Origin: Pseudotamlana agarivorans
GTDB taxonomy: Bacteria > Bacteroidota > Bacteroidia > Flavobacteriales > Flavobacteriaceae
Reading direction: 5' to 3'
DNA: 64,000 nt
Assembly (NCBI RefSeq): GCF_018860245.1
Contig: NZ_JAHKPD010000018.1
Span: 532,906 to 596,905, forward strand
Of this stretch, positions 55,022 to 64,000 are shown piece after piece. The position numbers and the translations under genes are program-made. The notes beneath the pieces are model-generated. The model saw only the letters and a program-made list of their open reading frames with translations, searched no databases and was not told where the DNA came from. Each line of letters begins with the position of its first letter. Within the stretch, counting starts at the first letter, position 1.

Positions 55022-56541
55022 ATGCTTTTCAAACAACACAATTTATTTTACATTTTAGTAATTCTTATGCCAATATTAGGTTTAGCACAGGACAAACCTA
55101 ATATTTTGGTAATTATGGTAGATGATGTCGAACCAAATTCTCTTAGCTGTTATTCTTTAGGTATACAGTAGCCAACACCTAATATTGATAGAATTGCCAA
55201 AGGTGGTGCTATTTTTACCGACCATTATTCACAGCCTAGTTGTACTGCGGGTCGGGCGGCTTTTATTACGGGGCAAAAACCTGTGCGTACTGGATTAACT
55301 ACTGTAGGACAACCCGGAAACCCTTTAGGTCTTAAAAAAGAAGACCCTACTTTAGCTGAACTTTTAAAACCTTATGGTTATATGACTGGTCAATTTGGTA
55401 AAAATCACTTAGGAGATCTAGATGAGCATTTACCAACGGCACATGGGTTTGATGAGTTTTATGGGAATTTATATCACTTGAATGTCTCTGAAGAACCAGA
55501 ACAAGGTGATTACCCTAAAAACCCTGAATTCATAAAAAATATGGTCCTCGAGGCATCATTCATGCTACTGCAGATGGAAAAATTGAAGATGTAGGGCCTT
55601 TAACTAGTAAGCGCATGGAAACTTTTAATGAGGAACTTGTAGAGCGCACAAAAGGGTTTATGAAAAAAGCGAAAGATGCTAATAAGCCTTTTTTTATATG
55701 GCATGCCACAAGTAGAATGCATGTTTACACCCATTTAAAGGAAGAATCAAAAAATTTGGCAACAAGTATTAGCACCGACATGGATAAGTTTGGTCACGGG
55801 TTAATAGAACACGATGGGCATGTGGGACAGATTTTAGACTACATGGAAACTTTAGGAATTGATGATAATACCATCGTAATTTATACTACCGATAACGGCC
55901 CCGAACAAAGTTCATTTCCAGATGCAGGTGTGACTATGTTTCGTGGTGAAAAAATGACGACTTGGGAAGGCGGCTTACGCTCCCCATTTTTAGTTAAATG
56001 GCCTGGTCATATTCCAGAAGGTTTGGTGCGAACCGGTATTTCTGCTCATGAGGACGTTGTCCCTACACTTATTGCCGCTGTTGGAAATAAAAATATTACG
56101 GACGAATTAAGGAAAGGAAAAAAAGTAGGAGGCATGACCTATAAAGTGCATTTAGATGGTTTTAATAATTTAGAGTATTGGATGGGTAAAACTGAAAAAA
56201 GTGAACGTAATTATTTCTTCTACTATTATGAAACAAGCTTAACAGCTATGCGAGTTGGTCCATGGAAAATGCACTTTGCTACTATAACACGTTATTTTGA
56301 TGATATGGTTACGCATACCATGCCACAATTGTTCAATTTAAGAAAGGATCCTTTTGAAAAATACGACGACATTACTGGGTTTCATTTTATTATGAAAAAA
56401 TCTTGGGTTATGCAACCTGCCATAGGTCTTCTAAATAAGCATTTGTCTACGTTTAAGGATTTTCCGCCACGCCAAGAAGCCGCTTCTCTAGATATTAACA
56501 AGGCGATTGATCAGATTTTAAAGGCAGGTAGTAGACAGTAA
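55022..56541 (+). pseudogene. Secreted sulfatase, interrupted by a stop codon and a frameshift
   Basis: The frame opens with a signal peptide (MLFKQHNLFYILVILMPILGLAQ) and a sulfatase start (KPNILVIMVDDVEPNSLSCYS). TAG at 55169-55171 (codon 50) breaks it. Beyond the stop the active-site motif [12 protein letters not shown] has an intact formylglycine cysteine. At the A run 55533-55538 one base is missing: restoring it gives [17 protein letters not shown] in the frame of the second part, which runs to 56541 and keeps metal-site YTTDNGPEQS. Without the lesions the protein would be ~506 residues, a normal one-domain type I sulfatase. The intact downstream half (55615-56541) suggests recent loss. 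Confidence 0.88.
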
Positions 56542-56806
56542 TTTAAGGTTTTGTCTTTCTAGTTTGTAGTAAAAAAAGAATATAAAAAGATACTGAATAA
56601 TGTTGAATTTTAGAAACAGCTTTAGTATTAGAAGCGTTAGATAACAAAGGGGGCACCTTGTATTCAATAGTTCTCCATTAACGACAATGTTAAGGATGAT
56701 TATAAAAATTCATAATCAATGGAATATTAAATAATTATAGTCCATGGTAATATTTTAGTATATCTAGTAATCCAAATGAGATAACCAATAACGGGTGCTT
56801 TTCATC

Positions 56807-57006
56807 TTTCAGTTTTAATGAGGGCACCTTTTAATACCAAGTCTTTTAAATCTCTGGTAGCTGTTGATGCAGGCGTTTTTGCAATGCTCGCATAATTTTC
56901 TGCGCTTAGAATACCTAAAAAATCTTGGGGCCAGCGTTCAAAAAGAAGGTTTGAAACCTTTAGCTGACGCTCATTTAGTTGATTTGAATATTTATCTAGA
57001 CACTAA
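56807..57006 (-). pseudogene. C-terminal remnant of a Fic-family protein
   Basis: Read leftward from about 57006 the minus strand gives LNERQLKVSNLLFERW, then PQDFLGILSAENYASIAKTP and ASTATRDLKDLVLKGALIK. This is the winged-helix tail that follows many Fic (AMP-transferase) domains (YASIAKTPASTATRDL is the recognition helix region). An in-frame stop lies just upstream and there is no Fic catalytic motif, so only the tail survives. Confidence 0.7.
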
Positions 57007-57173
57007 ATTTTCATTATTGAACTGTATTCCTCAAAAACACGGGCGTTTAGGGATTAGGTTCCCCAATTATAAATATGAAAATTCACAATTTTGTTATTAA
57101 ATGTATTCAGTTCAATGTCTTAAGTTTCCAAAAAAACAAACTTTCTTTAAGCAGGGAACGGCTTTAAAAAGCT

Positions 57174-57202
57174 GTCTAGTTTTTATCTAGTTCCTTTTCT
57201 AG
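57174..57202 (+). promoter_or_regulatory. CTAG direct-repeat motif upstream of GH2
   Basis: TCTAG occurs at 57175, 57186 and 57198, about one helical turn apart. The 22-base core at 57174-57195 matches 20 of 22 bases of a motif at 60674-60695, upstream of the lectin-repeat gene. Likely a binding site for a shared regulator. It lies 77 bases ahead of the GH2 start. Confidence 0.5.
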
Positions 57203-57263
57203 GCTATGCATATATAAATTAAATAACTTTATCTATTGCCTTAGTAGGTATCGTTAACTTTAA

Positions 57264-60365
<3,102 letters not shown>

Positions 60366-60859
60366 TTTTCAAGATTATGAAACCCTGTATCCATAAAATC
60401 AAAATTAGTTGATGACTGAAATTTTAACGATTTTGGTGTAAAATCAGGATATAGGTGCATTGCTCATTGCCAATTCTTAAGTGGTTTAATACCCGGTTAA
60501 AAAAGTAAAAGGTGCTCGTTTTATGATGCACAGAGTTACCGCTTGTGTTTTCAAGGCGCAAACAAAAAACGGGCTTTAAATATTGCAGTAGTGCGTAACA
60601 AATTTTAGTAAGGAATATTTTGTGAGTTTATTCAGTGTTATATATTATGTTTTTTAACACTAAACTAGTAAAAGTCTAGTTCTAATCTAGTTCCTAGTTT
60701 TTCATCTACCCTGAAATCTAAGTAGTTTTGGAAGGATAACATCTTAATGTTTTAAATTTTGAGTGTAAAGTATTAATGCGTATAAGTTTTTACGTCTATA
60801 TTTTATAATTAAAATCTACATTTTTTTGCTGACAAATCCAACAAACTAAACCTACTACC
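60366..60859. other. Intergenic region upstream of the lectin-repeat gene
   Basis: 494 bases, no gene found. It contains the CTAG direct-repeat motif (60664-60697) and an AACAAACTAAACCTACTACC leader just ahead of the ATG at 60860. Confidence 0.55.
60664..60697 (+). promoter_or_regulatory. CTAG direct-repeat motif upstream of the lectin-repeat gene
   Basis: ACTAG at 60664, TCTAG at 60675 and TCTAG at 60686 lie exactly 11 bases apart, with CCTAG at 60693. The 22-base core 60674-60695 matches the motif before GH2 at 20 of 22 positions. The 11-base period places the half-sites on one face of the DNA. Confidence 0.5.
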
Positions 60860-63800
60860 ATGATTAAATTTAACTTAAAAAAGATATTTTTATATGTCTT
60901 TTTTTTATTAATACCTGTTTGCATCTGGTCCCAAGATGTCAAAGTAGAATTAACATTTACCTATCAAAACACACCTACAAAAATCTTTACTGTTAATGAT
61001 TTAATTGTTATTGACTTGCCTACTGCTGCTACTGCAACTTGGTATGATGCGCCTAGCGGAGGTAATTTATTACTTCCTACAGAACCCCTTGTAAGCGGGC
61101 AAATTTATTATCTCGAAACTATACCAGCAGCAGGGATTGGAACTCGTTTACAAACTATTGTCTATGAAGTCTCTCCTTCGCTTGAAGCTGATAAACCCAA
61201 TGATGTGTGTTTAGGAGAACAGGTTACTATAAAAGCAAAGGATCTCTTGACAAACGAGCAATTTGAACTTGAAAATACAAATGGTATTGGTTTGGAATTA
61301 ACAAAAATTACAGATTATGATGACTCGAGTTATTTTGTGAAAGAAGATAAAATGTCTTGGGAGGATGCTTATACTTTAATAAATGCTATTCCGGGAGCTT
61401 CGATGTATATCATAAATGATACTTCGGAAGAAAGTTTTGTATTTAATGCGTTAACGAATTTAGGCCTTGCAGATCCTAGCGATGCTAACGCTTTTTGGCT
61501 GGGTTTAAAACAATATGCAAGTGCTGTAAATTTTGATGATACTGTCAATCAAACCGGTTGGTATTGGATTGATGGAACGCCAATAGGGTATACCAATTGG
61601 AGTGCCGCTGAACCAAATGATTATAGAGATGCGCCAAGCTTAGCCCCCCCTTATCAATTATATGAAGTTGGAGGTATCAATGATGAAGACTATGGTCAAT
61701 TCGATTTTAAAAATAATGGGATAAATTGGAACGATGCTCCTAATGATAGTCAAGATAGAAATTCATTTCCTATTTTCGAGTTTACAGGGATATCAGGACT
61801 GCAATGGTATAAACTGAATACAATTACTAATACTTATGAAGCAATTCCTGGAGCAACTAACGGGGAGATACAAATTACAGCTACTGAATTTAGCCAAAAA
61901 TACAGATTAGATTTTTTAGTAAATGGTATAACTTCGTCTTTAGACTATGAGGTTCAAGCGGTAGATGTACAAATATTCCTAATACCATCAACTTTAACTA
62001 CAACATGTGATGACGAGGGTGATCCGTTAGTTCAAGACGGATTGTATCCTTTTGATACTTCAACTTTTGAAAGTACTTTACTAAATGGTCAAACAGGTAT
62101 GACTATTAGTTATACAGATGAAAACGGACTACCGCTTTCATTAACTAACCCCTTTAATACAGGAACGCGAACAGTTAACGTTCGTATAGAATCAAATTCA
62201 AACACCTCATGTTTTACCACAGGAACTATAGATTTTAAAGTGAATGCTTTGCCAAAGATAAGAACGAATACAGATGGGAGTGAAGATGTTGCAATATGCT
62301 CTGGGTCAACGACCACTCTAGACGCTGGAATATCTGATGGAAGTCCAGAAACGGATTACACTTATGAATGGTCAAAGGGTGGTACGGTCATTTCTCCAGC
62401 TGAAACAAACCAAACATTAATTGTAGATACAGATGGTGATTATACTGTAGAAGTTACTTCAATAGCTTCTGGTTGTAGTGCAACCCGTAACATTAATGTT
62501 GTTGTTACACAAGATCCGCAGCCTGCCATAGAATGTTGGGAAACTGCAACTTTTAATGATACAACTTGTACTTGGGAGGTTACAGGAAGCCAAGAAGCGG
62601 AACCAATTACAGAATGTTGGGAAACTGCAACTTTTAATGATATGACTTGTACTTGGGAGGTAACAGGGACCCAAGAAGCGGAACCAGTTACAGAATGTTG
62701 GGAGATAGCGACTTTTAATAACACGACTTGTTCATGGGAGGTAACAGGAACACAAGAAGCGGAACCAGTTACAGAATGTTGGGAGACCGCAACATTTAAT
62801 AATACAACCTGTACTTGGGAGGTAACAGGAACACAAGAAGCGGAACCAGTTACAGAATGTTGGGAGACCGCAACATTTAATAATACAACCTGTACTTGGG
62901 AGGTAACAGGAACCCAAGAAGCAAAACCAGTTACAGAATGTTGGGAAACTGCAACTTTTAATGATACAACTTGTACTTGGGACGTTACAGGAACTCAAGA
63001 AGCGGAACCAGTTACTGAGTGTTGGGAAATCGCAACATTTAATAACACGACTTGTACTTGGGAGGTAACAGGAACACAAGAAGCGGAGCCAGTTACAGAA
63101 TGTTGGGAAACTGCAACTTTTAATGATACAACTTGTACTTGGGACGTTACAGGAACTCAAGAAGCGGAACCAGTTACTGAGTGTTGGGAAATCGCAACAT
63201 TTAATGATACAACCTGTACTTGGGAGGTAACAGGAACACAAGAAGCGGAACCAGTTACAGAATGTTGGGAGACCGCAACATTTAATAATACAACCTGTAC
63301 TTGGGAGGTAACAGGAACCCAAGAAGCGGAACCAGTTACAGAATGCTGGGAGACCGCAACATTTAATGATACAACTTGTACTTGGGACGTTACAGGAACT
63401 CAAGAAGCGGAACCAGTTACTGAGTGTTGGGAAATCGCAACATTTAATAACACGACTTGTTCATGGGAGGTAACAGGAACACAAGAAGCGGAGCCAGTTA
63501 CAGAATGTTGGGAAACTGCAACTTTTAATGATACAACTTGTACTTGGGACGTTACAGGAACTCAAGAAACGCAGCCTGCTATAGAATGTTGGGAGACCGC
63601 AACATTTAATAATACAACCTGTACTTGGGAGGTAACAGGAACACAAGAAGCGGAACCAGTTACAGAATGTTGGGAAACTGCAACTTTTAATGATACAACT
63701 TGTACTTGGGAGGTTACAGGAAGCCAAGAAGCGGAACCAATTACAGAATGTTGGGAAACTGCAACTTTTAATGATACGACTTGTACTTGGGAGGTAACAG

Positions 63801-64000
63801 GGACCCAAGAAGCGGAACCAGTTACAGAATGTTGGGAAACCGCAACATTTAATAACACGACTTGTACTTGGGAGGTAACAGGAACCCAAGAAGCGGAACC
63901 AGTTACAGAATGTTGGGAAACTGCAACTTTTAATGATACAACTTGTACTTGGGAGGTTACAGGAAGCCAAGAAGCGGAACCAGTTACAGGGTGTTGGGAA
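60860..64000 (+). CDS. Giant secreted C-type lectin and repeat protein (cut by window end)
   Basis: Open for 1047 codons from ATG 60860 to the last base, with no stop. Signal peptide (MIKFNLKKIFLYVFFLLIPVC), an Ig-like segment (WYDAPSGGNLLLPTEPL), then a C-type lectin domain (~160-312) with MSWEDAYTLIN, NAFWLGLKQYAS, the WIDGTPIGYTNWSAAEPND loop and INWNDAPND. An Ig-like and a PKD-like domain follow (~315-555; YEWSKGGTVISPAE). From residue 558 it is a run of 27-residue repeats (starting ECWETATFN) each with two Cys and two Trp. Comparable repeats occur in flavobacterial surface proteins; the C-terminus, probably a T9SS or gliding-type tail, is outside. Likely a cell-surface adhesin that binds glycans. 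Confidence 0.88.
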   Translation, partial: MIKFNLKKIFLYVFFLLIPVCIWSQDVKVELTFTYQNTPTKIFTVNDLIVIDLPTAATATWYDAPSGGNLLLPTEPLVSGQIYYLETIPAAGIGTRLQTIVYEVSPSLEADKPNDVCLGEQVTIKAKDLLTNEQFELENTNGIGLELTKITDYDDSSYFVKEDKMSWEDAYTLINAIPGASMYIINDTSEESFVFNALTNLGLADPSDANAFWLGLKQYASAVNFDDTVNQTGWYWIDGTPIGYTNWSAAEPNDYRDAPSLAPPYQLYEVGGINDEDYGQFDFKNNGINWNDAPNDSQDRNSFPIFEFTGISGLQWYKLNTITNTYEAIPGATNGEIQITATEFSQKYRLDFLVNGITSSLDYEVQAVDVQIFLIPSTLTTTCDDEGDPLVQDGLYPFDTSTFESTLLNGQTGMTISYTDENGLPLSLTNPFNTGTRTVNVRIESNSNTSCFTTGTIDFKVNALPKIRTNTDGSEDVAICSGSTTTLDAGISDGSPETDYTYEWSKGGTVISPAETNQTLIVDTDGDYTVEVTSIASGCSATRNINVVVTQDPQPAIECWETATFNDTTCTWEVTGSQEAEPITECWETATFNDMTCTWEVTGTQEAEPVTECWEIATFNNTTCSWEVTGTQEAEPVTECWETATFNNTTCTWEVTGTQEAEPVTECWETATFNNTTCTWEVTGTQEAKPVTECWETATFNDTTCTWDVTGTQEAEPVTECWEIATFNNTTCTWEVTGTQEAEPVTECWETATFNDTTCTWDVTGTQEAEPVTECWEIATFNDTTCTWEVTGTQEAEPVTECWETATFNNTTCTWEVTGTQEAEPVTECWETATFNDTTCTWDVTGTQEAEPVTECWEIATFNNTTCSWEVTGTQEAEPVTECWETATFNDTTCTWDVTGTQETQPAIECWETATFNNTTCTWEVTGTQEAEPVTECWETATFNDTTCTWEVTGSQEAEPITECWETATFNDTTCTWEVTGTQEAEPVTECWETATFNNTTCTWEVTGTQEAEPVTECWETATFNDTTCTWEVTGSQEAEPVTGCWE
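62531..64000 (+). repeat. Array of 81-bp in-frame tandem repeats (at least 18 units)
   Basis: Units begin at 62531 and then every 81 bases without a single length change up to 63989, where a nineteenth unit is cut off by the window end. Each codes 27 residues: E-C-W-E-T/I-A-T-F-N-D/N-T-T-C-T/S-W-E/D-V-T-G, then T/S-Q-E-A-E-P-V/I-T. Two Cys (positions 2 and 13) suggest one disulfide per unit. Synonymous variants fall in a few classes that reappear in blocks, for example units 1-2 and 15-16 match in the GSQEAEPIT ending, evidence of block duplication and gene conversion. Confidence 0.97.

Noticed and set aside
55533..55545. Programmed frameshift in the sulfatase
   Set aside because: An independent in-frame TAG at codon 50 makes regulated recoding improbable.
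62110..63970. Several long minus-strand open frames (Cys/Ser/Pro-rich) over the repeat array
   Set aside because: They are antisense shadows of the 81-bp coding repeats; the plus strand has a signal peptide, recognised domains and a continuous frame.
62531..64000. Regular repeats that could suggest a CRISPR array
   Set aside because: The 81-bp units are contiguous, in frame, without unique spacers, and keep a protein pattern.

Overview
The window looks like chromosome of a marine-type member of the Flavobacteriaceae (Bacteroidota). The DNA is AT-rich. Promoters follow the Bacteroidetes pattern (TTG/TTTG, then TAnnTTTG). Two secreted enzymes end in type IX secretion (T9SS) sorting domains. 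The menaquinone genes, the cydAB oxidase and the gene order tpx-dgkA-ftsK-lolA-lptF/G-ribB also fit. No tRNA or rRNA gene, CRISPR array or intact insertion sequence was seen.

Layout. 1-6763 (minus strand): envelope and cell-division run, tpx, dgkA, ftsK, lolA, an LptF/LptG permease and the start of ribB (cut by the window edge). 6997-9751: katG with an ankyrin-repeat partner. 9796-13253: cydBA and a glutaminyl cyclotransferase lipoprotein. 13343-13436: 4.5S SRP RNA. 13755-19203: a fragment of a Bacteroidetes-type (subtype iii) type VI secretion locus, with an NlpC/P60 lipoprotein, a baseplate-like protein, TssN and the tube protein TssD. It is followed by a candidate membrane-acting effector and three tandem paralogous membrane proteins that look like immunity proteins, the third of them broken. 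A possible structured RNA lies at 19209-19320. 19391-23824: MBOAT plus two SGNH proteins, a surface-glycan O-acetylation cassette. 24070-26173: HAD phosphatase and FAD oxidoreductase. 26238-31266: an outer-membrane protein scar, then a secreted sulfatase and a GH29-like enzyme, both with F5/8C modules and T9SS tails. 31705-40375: dnaK, lipoproteins, a Crp-family regulator, a 23S rRNA methyltransferase and redox enzymes. 40580-46421: hotdog thioesterase, menF, menD, an S1-domain protein and mnmE. 46588-47246: higBA toxin-antitoxin. 47940-54497: a 2185-residue alpha-2-macroglobulin carrying a SusC-type carboxypeptidase-regulatory and TonB-plug module just before the A2M domain. 54498-57272: a decaying stretch with a sulfatase pseudogene and a Fic remnant. 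57273-60365: GH2 beta-galactosidase. 60860 to the window end: an unfinished giant secreted protein with a C-type lectin domain and at least 18 exact 81-bp repeats.

How it fits together. The organism appears to combine aerobic or microaerobic respiration (menaquinone, cytochrome bd), peroxide defence (Tpx, KatG plus ankyrin protein), contact-dependent competition (T6SS) and use of sulfated polysaccharides (sulfatases, GH29-like, GH2). The GH2 gene and the lectin-repeat gene share a CTAG-based direct-repeat motif upstream and may be controlled together. The strongest candidates for something undescribed are the TssD-linked effector with its triplicated membrane immunity genes, and the macroglobulin with a TonB-plug module in the bait-region position. 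Functions are inferred from sequence recognition only; no database search was run.
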